Part shown: piece after piece, positions 11,392 to 21,988 of the stretch
Layout of the letters: every line of letters begins with the position of its first letter
How positions within the stretch are numbered: position 1 is the first letter of the stretch
From: Marasmius tenuissimus
Taxonomy: Eukaryota; Basidiomycota; Agaricomycetes; Agaricales; Marasmiaceae
Length of the DNA: 64,000 nucleotides
Assembly (NCBI GenBank): GCA_029532415.1
Contig: JAQOTA010000052.1
Coordinates: forward strand, 1,488,001 to 1,552,000
Direction: 5' to 3'
Program-made: the position numbers and the translations under genes
The notes under the pieces: model-generated
Seen by the model: only the letters and a program-made list of their open reading frames with translations
Database searches by the model: none
What the model was told of the DNA's origin: nothing

Positions 11392-12918
11392 TCATGAGGC
11401 GAATATCCACCACCCAGCCAGGGCGAGACCGAATATAATGCTTAATGCGCGGGCGACGATTACAACGACCAACGCTTTTCTAACAGAGGCGTAGAACGTG
11501 CTGAGAGCTTGCCCAGACCAGTTTATTCTAAGACGCAGAGCTAAAATTAGTGCATGTAACGAGCATCTCCAAGCACGCGACTCACCTCCGGTCATTGACA
11601 CCTGCAGACCGTATGCTGGACTCCCAGCCCCTCACGACCTCTCGATAGCGTTTACCGAATACCCTGAAATCCTTGTATCAGCGAAGAGTGCCTGACTAGA
11701 CTTGTACTGGGCTTACCAAATCCAGAAGTTGACATCCGGGTAGGAGAACCGTGGAAACACGCTAGCGAGGCTGGGTGCGACCACTTCCATGCGTAGGGAT
11801 TCGGGGCTGTGATAGGGCAACTGCATGACCGAGCTCAACGGAGAAGTAGCCCTCGAATCCGTTGATTTCGCATCTCGGTAGGTTTGAATTTCACTCAGGG
11901 GGATGATCATGTACGACATCAAGTCGAGAGTCATTCCGAGGGACAAACCCCAAAGTTTGAGGACGTCGCGCTTTTCTTGGGCAGCGGGAGGCAGAGAAGC
12001 GGTAGGCTGTATGACGATAGCGGGGAATTCCATGCTGCCAATGAGAAGGCGAACAAGGAGTTTAAGAGCGACGGAGTGCTTTGGTGCAAGCCGCGAGGCT
12101 GCATCTACAGCAACTCTTGACCATTTTGGCGGGGTTTGGGGAGAAACGAGCGAGGATAGCGGAGTCCAATGGAGGGTCGTCGAAGGAACGGGATCAGGGG
12201 GAGGAGCTTGAGGTGTTATTTGTAAGAATACAAAGGGTGAAAGAATCATGAGAAGTCGTTTCCCGAGAGAGGTGGTAATCTCGCGGTCGTCGAGTTGACC
12301 TATGCACATATAATCCTTCTCGGCGAGGTCTATACCAATCTCTTCCCAGGTCTGTCGTAAGGCTATGTGGACGTTAGGCAGACTCGGCGATTAAGTTTGT
12401 GTATGCGCGCACCAGTGTACATTCCTCCTTCATCGTCTGGTTCTGTCCTGCCCCCAGGGAAAGCGACATGGGCTTCCCCGCGGCGAGCTTTGGATGTCAT
12501 AACAGCCGTTTCTTCTGGGGAAGGTGCATCCCGTTCTAGGAAGAGTATTTCTGGGCGTGCATCTGGAGCATTGACCCACTCAAGTTGGAAGAAATCGGAA
12601 AGCGAAAGCGGGTTAATATTGTTGGCAACAGGGGGTGGTGGTGAAGATGGTGAAGGAACGACTCTAATGAGGATTGCTACGGCAGCTCTACGAGGTTCTA
12701 CGAGGCAGGAATATCAGAACCGAGCAGCCCAGACCTCCTTATCGAAAACAGTCAACTTACGAGTGGGGGGAGAAGTGATGATGCGAGGTGGGGTAGCGCG
12801 AATTCTGTGAAGAGCTCTCGAGAGAAGAGCGACCACTGAGCTTGTTTTTTCTGTTGAGACAGGAAGGTTAAAAACTGAGAATTGAGACGATATAACTTGA
12901 AAACTGACCGCCCGCCAT
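11392..12918 (-). CDS. Nudix hydrolase with C-terminal membrane segment
   Basis: Nudix enzymes hydrolyse nucleoside diphosphates linked to other moieties; the AHVAFPGGRTEPDDEGG segment places this near the CoA-pyrophosphatase type (NUDT7/8, Pcd1). The Nudix box is split by an intron at about 12366-12413 and continues LRQTWEEIGID, so the usual RE is RQ while the EE that binds metal is kept. Next come DREITTSLGKRLLMILSPF, a long variable part, RYREVVRGWESS and, after the last intron, VVVIVARALSIIFGLALAGW, a clear membrane helix, then the stop at 11392-11394. The 5' end is uncertain: an ATG at 12918 fits only with a 34-base intron, while other in-frame ATGs at 13070 and 13088 would overlap the divergent methyltransferase start. 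Confidence 0.78.
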
Positions 12919-13050
12919 GGGAGTATGTGTGAAAGGTACGGACGGGAAGAGTGACTGACTGACTGTGGATCAGAGCAATGACTTCGGCACGCGATCACTT
13001 GGCCCAGGCCAGAATCCCCAAAAATTTTGCTCAACGTTCCCACGGTCGAT

Positions 13051-13977
13051 ATGATACCAACTCCTGACATATCGCACCTTACAGTCAAAGATTACGATCT
13101 CATTTACGAGCCTGCAGGTATTCTCATGCCTCACTTGTATTTATCACCTATCTAATTACTCTCAGAGGACACGTTCTTACTTCTAGATGCTCTGGAACAG
13201 GACTCAGATGAATTGAAAGCGCTCTCTCCTTCGACCTGTCTCGAAATTGGGCAAGCAATCCATCCCATCGGCATCATGATTATCGGGCTCAGCGTGCACC
13301 TATAGCTCGGGATCGGGCTGCGTGTCCAGTTTTATCGGGCAGATACTGGGCTCATCATCGACGTGTAAGTCGCGATTGACACGTCTTTTCGACGAAACTC
13401 AACGTGTCTGTAGTGTATCTTTGTACAGATATTAACCCTCACGCGTGTAAATGTACTCGTCTCACGGGAGATAAAAACAAGGTTCGATGTATAGGCTCTC
13501 TCTTATCTTTGGCTGGCCTAACTAGCATGTTTTCCCTGTTAATAGATACCCCTCGATCCCGTACATACATCGTTTGCACACCCGTTACGCTCACGGCTTC
13601 ACCACTCTGTTGATATCGTTCTCTTCAACCCGCCTTATGTACCCACATTAACGGATGAAGCAATCGACGCGCAGGACGCCACCAATATTGTGGGGGCTTG
13701 GGCAGGGGGTTTCGATGGTATGGAGATCACCAACAAATTCTTGGACATGGTCGAGGTACGTCTCCTTCACTCGCCACTCGACGTAGCGTATTCACCGACC
13801 TCCCAGGATCTTCTATCGCCGAAGGGGAGGCTCTATCTGGTTGCGCTGAAGCAAAACAACATCCCAGAGATCCAAAACCGCATGCTCACCTCGTATGGTC
13901 TGCACAGCGAGATAGTTCTTTCACGGCGTACTGGACGTGAACACTTATTCATTGTTCGTTTTGGTAGAGTAAAATGA
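13051..13977 (+). CDS. MTQ2: eRF1 glutamine methyltransferase catalytic subunit (Mtq2/HEMK2/N6AMT1)
   Basis: Mtq2 with Trm112 methylates the Gln of the GGQ motif of translation release factor eRF1, in the cytosol. The start at 13051 gives MIPTPDISHLTVKDYDLIYE. Exons then encode EDTFLLLDALE, CLEIGSGSGCVSSF (SAM-binding motif I), YLCTDINPHA (motif II) and VDIVLFNPPYVPT with the catalytic NPPY. The end reads LLSPKGRLYLVALKQNN, then a C-terminal beta segment, with a TGA at 13975-13977. Six exons are seen. The intron 13251-13305, inside the glycine loop, has a GC donor (GG/GCAAGC) and a normal AG end; no nearby GT donor keeps motif I. Length, about 230 residues, is normal for the family. The start is close to, and divergent from, the Nudix gene. 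Confidence 0.9.
13251..13305 (+). other. GC-AG intron in MTQ2
   Basis: The donor is GG/GCAAGC and the acceptor TATAG. The 55-base intron splits the glycine loop of SAM motif I. No GT donor close by gives both the frame and the motif. Confidence 0.7.
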
Positions 13978-14264
13978 GGATTGATATTGGAAGCACAGTA
14001 CTGTTACACAGGGTAAAGATGGTATGCTAGAGTTTGACTAGAACAAACGTAAGTTAGGAGATTGGATGTTGAACCTCCTCCCGACTGCTATCCCTGGATG
14101 ATGGATGTCGAAAACGAGAGAAACGGTTCAGATGAAGTCCGATAGCAAGTGCATACAAGCGAAACCGAAATGGGAATCAAATAGAAGAATACAGTCCCAG
14201 TGAAATGAAAAGGGAGCAAACAATCGAAATAGCGCTGCTGTGGCGCGAAGCCTTTTCAGTCTCC
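13978..14264. other. Convergent 3' spacer of MTQ2 and tricalbin
   Basis: The 287 bases between two facing stop codons hold no frame or motif that I recognise; they should contain both polyadenylation regions. Confidence 0.5.
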
Positions 14265-17200
14265 TCAGTCGTCGCTGTCTCCTCCAGTTCCAGGACGACG
14301 TCCTCTCAAACTGAAGCGAGATGGTGATATCATCGATCCTCCATTCCTGTCATTGTTGGAGGATATCGACGATCGGCGCGCACGCTTGGTTGTCGGGTCG
14401 AACTCGACTCTCATTCTGACCAAGCCCGACCCATTGTGCAATTCGACGGTGATTTCAGCAGCTGAAATAGTCTCTGGGGAGATATGACGCCAGATCTGTG
14501 GAGATACAAGATAAGCTTTGAAAGAACCGAAACGGAAATTGAACGCCTTACATCAACTTCTCCGTCACCCAACAATTTGTCTTTTCCGAGCGTCTTGTGG
14601 TCATGAACCCAAACGTATAACTTGGGTGTTAGAGCACTAGCGCTGAAGGTATGCGTTTCGTTCCTATCTCAAACCATGAGAACCAATGCAGAGGCGTCAC
14701 GTATTGGTATCCTTACCATTCTGGTTGAGCAGTCTTTCCAGCATGCTTGGTCTTGACCTCCTTGTCGCCTACACGAATAGTCGCATACGGCTTCGCGTCA
14801 CCAGTCGATAGGTCCTTCGCGTCGATGACAACCACTCGCAATGTCCCAGGTTCACTGGACGCAGAGGCTCCAGAGCTGAGCCTTTCGTGCGCATTGAAAG
14901 CTCCGCCAGGGGCCGGAACGCCCGACGCGCCCACAGGTTGAGATGCCTGCCCGCTGGCCACTTGAGGTACCGGTGGAGCATGACCATCATCCTTATCCCT
15001 CTTGAATACGCCAGTGACTCCATGGAACACACCCTTGCCCGCCTGCACGGGCAATCCACCAATTTGCGTCATCGCCCGCCCTGCAGTGGAGAAGGTCGAA
15101 GTCTTCGACCGTGTCTTGACGATAATCTCCGGCTTGAATAGTAACCGCACTCGTATGCGCCCCTTAGCACCCTCTTTCTCCAACACGAGAGGGAGGGTTC
15201 TCTCAACGGCCTCGAACGGCTCCAGGTTTTCAAGGTCAATTTGTGCGTCTCCAAGGGGATCCGGTCGACCGACAGTGTCCCAATCACAAACTTCTGCATT
15301 GAGCTTTGAGCCAACTCGCGACCGCTGAACGGACTTTCAGTAAAGTGCCTGGCTTTTCACAGAATAGTGGGGTCTTACCACAGATATATCGAAGTCTTCG
15401 TGCCAATCTGGGTTCAGAGTCTTCTTGATAGTTTGCGACTTGAATACCTTGTCGTCGTTGAGCACGAACACCACATAAGGGTCAGATTTTCCTGAGATTG
15501 ACATTTCAGTAAAAGTGTTTCCAAGAGGATGTGAGCCTGAGCTTACCGTTCCTATCTGCTGCCCTGAGGTCACGGCCATCCAGAAGTGTGACATGCAGTA
15601 GGCCCTGATCTACAGAATAATAGGTTAATTAGGTGATAAGTGGAGGTTGGAGATTGACACGCACTGTTGACGCTTTCACGGGGTTCCAACTTCACGGGCA
15701 CGGGCACGTAGCGGGTTTCGATAGTGACGGTCGACGTGTTCTTCTCGTCGCCATCCTGAAGCTCATAGGTCCTGGGTCCTTCAAGAGTGGCTTGCAGGAA
15801 AGCCTTCGCATCACCTCTCCATTCGGCCACAATGTTATCTTTTTCACCCTCATCGGCCTCGTTGAGTCTTAGCCACACCTTTCCGAAGTCCAGTTCTTTG
15901 ATGAAGCCTTCTCCGACATACGACCAGCTGGCCTTTCGACTACTGGCTCGTTGTGTAGTGAAGGCAGGCCAGTAGCCGTCGTCCAAAAGAACTTCCAGTC
16001 GGCCTTTCTTGGCCAGAAGACCTGAAACAACGTTGAATACGATGATCCCAGATTCTGTGGGAAAAGTTAGGTTAATGAGACGGTTTCCTTGCATAAGTCA
16101 TGAACAAAAAGCTCACGTTGGCCCAGGAGCTCTTCCGTCGTCATTTCGACCCCACTCCCCTCTTCCTTCTTTTCCTCGGCTGGGGAATCCGCATGTACGG
16201 GCGACGTGGGTGATGTGGGTGAAGGGGGGACACTTCCCGTACCGTTAGCACCAGTCGTGGAATCTATACTCTTTCGCCCTTTGGTATGTCTCTTGATTGT
16301 AACTGCTGTTGCTGCCTCCCGATCTGATGACACCCCGGAAGCCATACTAACCACAGATCCTGCATCGTCATCACTGCCGCTCTGAGTGGTGGTCTGAGCC
16401 TGCCCGAAGTCGTTTCCGGACTCCTCGAATTTGACGCCTCGGAGATTGAGCGCAGGAACGAATTCAGCCTTATAATGCAGCTGACCCTTGAAGACATTGC
16501 CTTTGTCGAGACGAATGGGATCTTGAGCCTCCTTGATACCGCGCGATTTGTACGGGTATGAAGCGTCATCTGGGTTCTCCTCCGCAATGTCACTGAGGTG
16601 GAGCTCGACTGTACCGAGGGAACGATCACGAGTGAGGTGCTGGTAGTCCATACATTCCAACAAGAGAGACTCCTTGAGAGAGTGAATAGGGATATAAACG
16701 ATCTGGTCCCATACGGGGTTCAAATCTTGCAGGATAGAATGAGCACAAGGCTTGAGAATAATGAAGGGTGGACTCACTGTTATTAATGACCTCGGTCCTA
16801 GCCTTCGTCACGTTGTTGACCTGTACCCTGACGTATGGATCGCTCTTGCCTCCCAACGCGGCTTCCACATTCTTGACGTCGGTGGCGCGATCGAGCCAGA
16901 GCCTGACAACACCGATGGGCGGCGTGTAAGCACTGGCACCATGCAAACTCCCAGCCATGTTCAACGGCTTCCACTCTGCACTAACCCGTATTTTGCCGTG
17001 CTTGCAGTCGCTCAACGGGAACCAATCCCTGGGCTCAACCCCATCTCCACCTTGCCCAACATTCCTGGGATTAAATGCCAACAGGTCTTCCAACCGGATG
17101 GACATGTACCCGATGCAAGGGTCCTTGAGGAAGTCTCGATCATCAATCACCTGGATAGTGATAACCGAAGACTTCTTGTCAGCACACAAGAACTCGTGAG

Positions 17201-19371
17201 CAGCCTCCCACACCGGGGATTTAGTGTGCTTGAAGGTTTTCGTGCTGAATATAGGTTTGCGGGTATTAGATGCGAGGAAAACTTTGGCAAGAGGATTGAC
17301 ATCATCCGAGAGTGTTTTGGTGGAATCGAGTTCTTTGGCCTGGTGGATAGTAAGACGAACAATACCAACGGCTAGAAACAAAACATGAGACGAATGGACA
17401 GACAAAAGTGTACAACTTGCACGTACTCGTATCAGGGACTTCGGATTCTCCCTCTTCTGGCTTCAAGACCGGGTAGTACGAGACATCGTATCTCAACTCT
17501 CCTCGTTCCTTTCCGTCCAGCAACAAGTGGAATTGATGTTCTCGCACGTAGCGTCGTCCTGGAGCTGACCCATATCGAACGATGCTGTGCCAAGGAGGGC
17601 GTCCTTCCGGTGGTCATTGTAGTCATATAGGTTGAGGGTAAGAGCTTCATGTAGCGAATTGATGAGGATGAACTTGGTCTCCATCCACGTAGGATTATAT
17701 CTGTTAATATACTCATTAGCTGGGGTCTGTACGGCAGCGGAGATAGGCGTACGTATTGTGCTTGTACTTCGTGATAGCCAACTCGGTCCTGTTGTTGATT
17801 GAAATGGAGACATAAGGATCAGGTGTTCCTCCACCGATCTTGGTTCCTTTGATTCCCCTGGCAGATTGGAGGGTAACTTGTACGACGCCAATTGCCGCGT
17901 CAAGAGGAGCGCCGGAGAGCAATTGTTCAAGATTGAGGGTGAAAACGTTGGATCGTACATCATAGGGGCTAGGGTGGCGTGCGTCATTTCTCGGATGAAC
18001 GAAGAAAGGCCCGGGATCTGACAGAAACGGGTTACTTTAGTTGTGGACACAGATGTAGGCGGAACTTACGTTCGCGATATCGAAACCGAAAGTTTCACCC
18101 CCGATGGGTTTTAGCACATAGTCAATCACCGGTTTCTCCATGAAGCACAAGTCGACGATTTGGATATGGGGGAAATTCGACATCAGCTTCATCTTGACGC
18201 GCATTAGGCCGCTGAAGGTAATGTCCTCCAATAGAATTGGCATGGACGCCACCGCTAAACCTTTCCAACACGAACGGTCAGGACGATCTTGGGGTTGACC
18301 TTTGCCGCCACCTGTCGTGGCGTCATATCCGACGTGTCATTCGGTGTGAAAGACAGACCCCAATCCATCATGACGATGTCGTCGTCAGTCTTGGGATGGG
18401 TGTGGACGCGATCGATTCGGGGAGCCTTCGTACCAAGGGTGAATTCGCTCAAGCGCAAGGAGTCAAGGAAAGGGGGAGTGTTGGAGCTCAAGACCTGGTC
18501 GACTGAACTGATAATGGTGGTAGACAGGACGGGTTCGTAGATAAGCCAAAAGCGATCCAGGAAGTTGTTGATCCATTCAGCGGATTCATGGTCCGAACCT
18601 AAGCGCGTTTTCACCAGTTCGCGTTGAATATCGTCGCGTGAGCGCCGCCGGGTTCGCTCCATTGAAGTTGTGTAATAGGTGTTGCAGAATGCGAGCAGAA
18701 TAAAGAGCCATCCCCAGCCAAAGTGGAAACGGGTGAGAAAGTGGGAAGCGAAGACAGCCTACTCGCAATGACACGTAAGTTGAGTTTGGACGATTGGAGC
18801 GTAGCCAGAGAGCGTACGTACCACAATAATGATTGCTGCATTGTGATACCAGTCTCCGTAGAATTGCTGAGACACGAAAAGGTCTAATACAGCTTTATCA
18901 CGTTCTTCCCCATCTGTGAGCGGTTTCTTGTCAATTCCAGAGGCTTGTCGCCAGCCAACGATATACCAATCGGGAATCGCAGCTGCTGCCCCTGATGGTA
19001 GTCCACCAGGTGGTGATGGAGGTTCATCCTGATCTGGTGCGACATTGCCGTCGACCTTGAGTTGTTTGGTGGAAGATTCCGTGTCTTCGACGGTTATTGT
19101 CGGTACCACCGCTGAGCCACCACCTCGGTCAATCTGAACCTCTGAATGTGGGGAAATAAAGTGTCTCAGCTTGAGGTAAACATAAAGCTAGAGAAGAATG
19201 AAGCGTGCCTCTCTCAATGGGGTCTTTCTGGGAGTCCTTGACACTCTTGAGCTGATCCCTGGCCTTTCCAGCAGCTGCAGCCTTCTGCTGGGGTGAAGCA
19301 TCTGGGTCGAATGAGTGTGTTGCGACACGACTGTTTCCATTTAGTTGAGTGTCGCCGTTGGCGGTGGCCAT
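14265..19371 (-). CDS. Tricalbin (extended synaptotagmin-like ER-plasma membrane tether)
   Basis: Tricalbins are ER-anchored tethers that transfer lipid through an SMP domain and bind the plasma membrane through C2 domains. The start at 19371 gives MATANGDTQLNGN. A membrane hairpin region lies near 18690-18840, followed by the SMP domain (SAEWINNFLDRFWLIYEP, then PKIVLTVRVGK). At least five C2 domains follow: VVQVTLQSARGIKG, VRLTIHQAKELDST, VRLWLDRATDVKN with GGKSDPYVRVQV, a fourth with GKSDPYVVFVLNDDKVF, and a degenerate C-terminal one with GTLRVVVIDAKDL. Conserved Asp pairs in the third and fourth suggest calcium or lipid binding there. The C-terminus is Arg/Gly-rich and ends with TGA at 14265-14267. 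More than ten exons are needed; only the main joins were checked. At over 5 kb it is one of the two longest genes here. Confidence 0.9.
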
Positions 19372-19877
19372 AGCTCAGGGGAGAAGAGAGGGTAAGGAGA
19401 AGAAGTGATGAAGGATGGTGACGGTTGAGGTTAAAAGAGAGACAGGGTTGTTGGCAGCAGGCTTGGCTGCCAAAACGCGATGTTGAAGCTAAGTTTGTGA
19501 TGTCACGATTTCCATTCTTGTCCATGAGTTGCTTAGCGCACGGCTGCGCAGTACCTGGTGGCGCCCGCCCCGCAAATTCCCGGTAGCCGTTCACGCGTGC
19601 AGTGAGTAATCGCTGTGCAGAAGGGGTCCTGGGGGGGATATTGCAGGATATTTCTTGCTCGAGAGGACTGAGCGATCTGTCAAATCTCGTCCCAGCTTGA
19701 TCCTTTCACACTCAGTGCGTCTTCAGTAGTCACGACAAGATCAACAGGCGGACAAAATACAACGCAGACATATCCTGTGCGGTATCATGAATCCGGATTC
19801 ACAGGAGTGACAAGATTCGTGCCTCAATATGAGTGGATTGTGCTACGGACGTCCCATATCCTCCTTAAGTCCCTTTG
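19372..19877. promoter_or_regulatory. Upstream region of tricalbin
   Basis: About 500 bases lie between the tricalbin start and the stop of the F-box gene; both genes are on the minus strand. The region must contain the tricalbin promoter. No TATA box or other clear element was seen; the open frames are antisense chance frames. Confidence 0.4.
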
Positions 19878-21632
19878 CTACGTACACCGGATCTGGCATT
19901 TCGTCCCCCCTTCCTCAAGGGCTCGCAGCCTAGACCCAAACACCATATTACAATGGTTGACCCCTTCTACCCCATTAACCTCTTCAATAACAACAGATAC
20001 TCTACTAAGGGCTGTAGCACCGCTACCCTTCGTCTGCACGCGATTGGAAGCCCTCGACTCAGCCATCCGCACGATTGCCTCCGCTCCATCCAAGCCCAAT
20101 GTTTGCACGCTTTCCCAAATCTTCAACTTCTTCAATTTCGGTGCCAGTATGGGACGCGGGTGATCTGTCGAGGTCGTGGCATCAGCTTCTGTAACCAAGA
20201 TTGTGAGGTCGGAGAGAAGTTTGGCGGCGTGGAGGGATGCAGGGGCCTTCCCATTCGGAAGTAACTTGAGCTCGAGGTTGGTTAACTTTGGGCAGCATTG
20301 GAGGATATCGTTCAGGAAATCATCCGAGAAGTCATCTTCCATGCCCAAGTCCAGGGAGATCCTCTTCACGCAGCACGGCGACTCGTCAGAATAACGTCGT
20401 AGCATTCCAACCAACGACGCAGCCCAATCGCCTTCTGCTATCCCAGCACCCTGTCTGTATTCGCCCTTCAGCGTGATGACCTTGAGACATGGTAGGGTGA
20501 GAAATGACAACAGATCGGCGATGACCGTTGTTGGAGTGGAATTACTGAGGACAGTGAGGTCACGAAGGGATGATACCACTGGTGCTGCCGTCAGGTCTGT
20601 GCCATCAAAGTCGTCCATGTCGTCGATTGTGAGAGTGCGTAGTTTGGGTGCTCCGTCGATCATGTGAAGCAGCCCATTCACATTCCCTACGTGCCGAAGA
20701 TGCAAGGTCGTTAACTGAGCGCACGGGAAAAGGCGGAGTTCGCGGAGGTCGTCTGTTTCCACGATGGAGAGGTTCGGTGCATTGAACCTAATGGCGTCCC
20801 AAAACCACCTATTGTTTTCGGTTAAGGTCTCCTCATCAGACATGTCCACGATATTATAGAAGGTGTGCAGTTGGGGCAGAGAAAGCGATGGCGACGGTCC
20901 GGTAGGAGCAGGCGCAATTGAAAGGAGATGAGGGCTGAGGTCGAGCTCCAAGCTTTCACAGTGGGGAAGGTGCTGCATTAGCATTCGGAGCGCCGAGGTC
21001 GCAATCTCCCCCATGTAACTTTCTCCCTCTGAGCCCGAGTCAGAGATGCTGGCAGTATCTAGCGGGCCTTCGATGCATAAGGTCAAGGGAGCATCTTTGG
21101 CATTTTGGAGGTAGGTGTCGAGGAGGGGTCTGTAATCTCTGATGTAGCCGGGAAACTCGACGAAGACAGAAGACCAAACGTGCGGGAGCCCAGTAACAAT
21201 CTCCCTCCAACGATGACAGACATGGGACAGGTCCCTGGTCACGGCCATGATCTTGTCTGTTCTGACAGCGAGCGTATAGTCGTGCGCCGCACAGACGTAG
21301 GAGAAGACTTTGTGCCACAGTTCCACTGGCATCCTTCTCATGACAGAAATTGAATACCGACGGTCCTCGATCCTTTGACGCAGAAGGTTCCTTTCGGCCT
21401 TCAGTTTCGCAACTATAGCACAAAGACGATGTACCTCCTGGTCGTATTGCTGCAGCAAGGGCTCCTCGTTCCGTAAATAATGAAGAGTTTGGGAGCGCTC
21501 TGTCTCCGTCGGAATGTAGCTGGAATGAAGCGCTTCGTGTGACACAGTCTCGCGAAACGATTCGTTGAGGTCCGAAGGGGAGAATGTGTGGTTGCATTTA
21601 TCGCACAAGATGGTGGGCTTTGGGATTTCCAT
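19878..21632 (-). CDS. F-box protein with leucine-rich-like C-terminal part
   Basis: F-box proteins link substrates to the SCF ubiquitin ligase through Skp1. This one is a single open frame of 584 residues from the ATG at 21632 (MEIPKPTILCDKCNHTF); the frame also continues upstream to an ATG at 21680. A CxxC pair (CDKC) lies at the N-terminus, a coiled helix follows (residues about 60-90, VAKLKAERNLLRQRIED), then the F-box at about 100-150 (MPVELWHKVFSYV, ending CHRWREIVTGLPHVW). The rest has repeated Leu-rich segments such as LRTLTIDDMDDF and LTNLELKLLPNG, the pattern of the large Agaricomycete F-box family. Lack of introns is unusual in this window. It diverges from UGO1. Confidence 0.86.
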   Translation of the reverse strand: MEIPKPTILCDKCNHTFSPSDLNESFRETVSHEALHSSYIPTETERSQTLHYLRNEEPLLQQYDQEVHRLCAIVAKLKAERNLLRQRIEDRRYSISVMRRMPVELWHKVFSYVCAAHDYTLAVRTDKIMAVTRDLSHVCHRWREIVTGLPHVWSSVFVEFPGYIRDYRPLLDTYLQNAKDAPLTLCIEGPLDTASISDSGSEGESYMGEIATSALRMLMQHLPHCESLELDLSPHLLSIAPAPTGPSPSLSLPQLHTFYNIVDMSDEETLTENNRWFWDAIRFNAPNLSIVETDDLRELRLFPCAQLTTLHLRHVGNVNGLLHMIDGAPKLRTLTIDDMDDFDGTDLTAAPVVSSLRDLTVLSNSTPTTVIADLLSFLTLPCLKVITLKGEYRQGAGIAEGDWAASLVGMLRRYSDESPCCVKRISLDLGMEDDFSDDFLNDILQCCPKLTNLELKLLPNGKAPASLHAAKLLSDLTILVTEADATTSTDHPRPILAPKLKKLKIWESVQTLGLDGAEAIVRMAESRASNRVQTKGSGATALSRVSVVIEEVNGVEGVNHCNMVFGSRLRALEEGGTKCQIRCT

Positions 21633-21988
21633 CGCTTGGCATGTCACACTCCGGGCTAAGTCAGTATTTGAGCACATCAACAGTCGGTACCAGTTTGATA
21701 GCGACTTGCCTGAGCTCCCCTAGTAAGAAAACGAGAGATGGAAACCTATGGAAACATATGGCTCAATAGTATTATATAAGCGCTCATGTTTTGTGAAATC
21801 CTCGTGTCACTGAGCCGGCTTCAGCGTCCATCTGACTGTCGAAATAATTGTAGAAAGTGAAGTGCCTGTGGCCCCAGTGTGAGAGCAGGACGTTGGGGTA
21901 AAAGGAAGGCGTGCGTGTACATAAATTAGCGGATCATCGACAACTGTCGCGTCTATTTCGTTGTCTTTGTTTGTTCCACAACCTTTGA
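21633..21988. promoter_or_regulatory. Divergent promoter between the F-box gene and UGO1
   Basis: This 356-base interval separates two opposite starts. A TATATAAG at 21773-21780 on the plus strand, 209 bases before the UGO1 ATG, is a possible TATA element for UGO1. No other motif was recognised. Confidence 0.4.

Noticed and set aside
16752..17375. Plus-strand frame of 207 residues
   Set aside because: Antisense shadow of tricalbin C2 domains.
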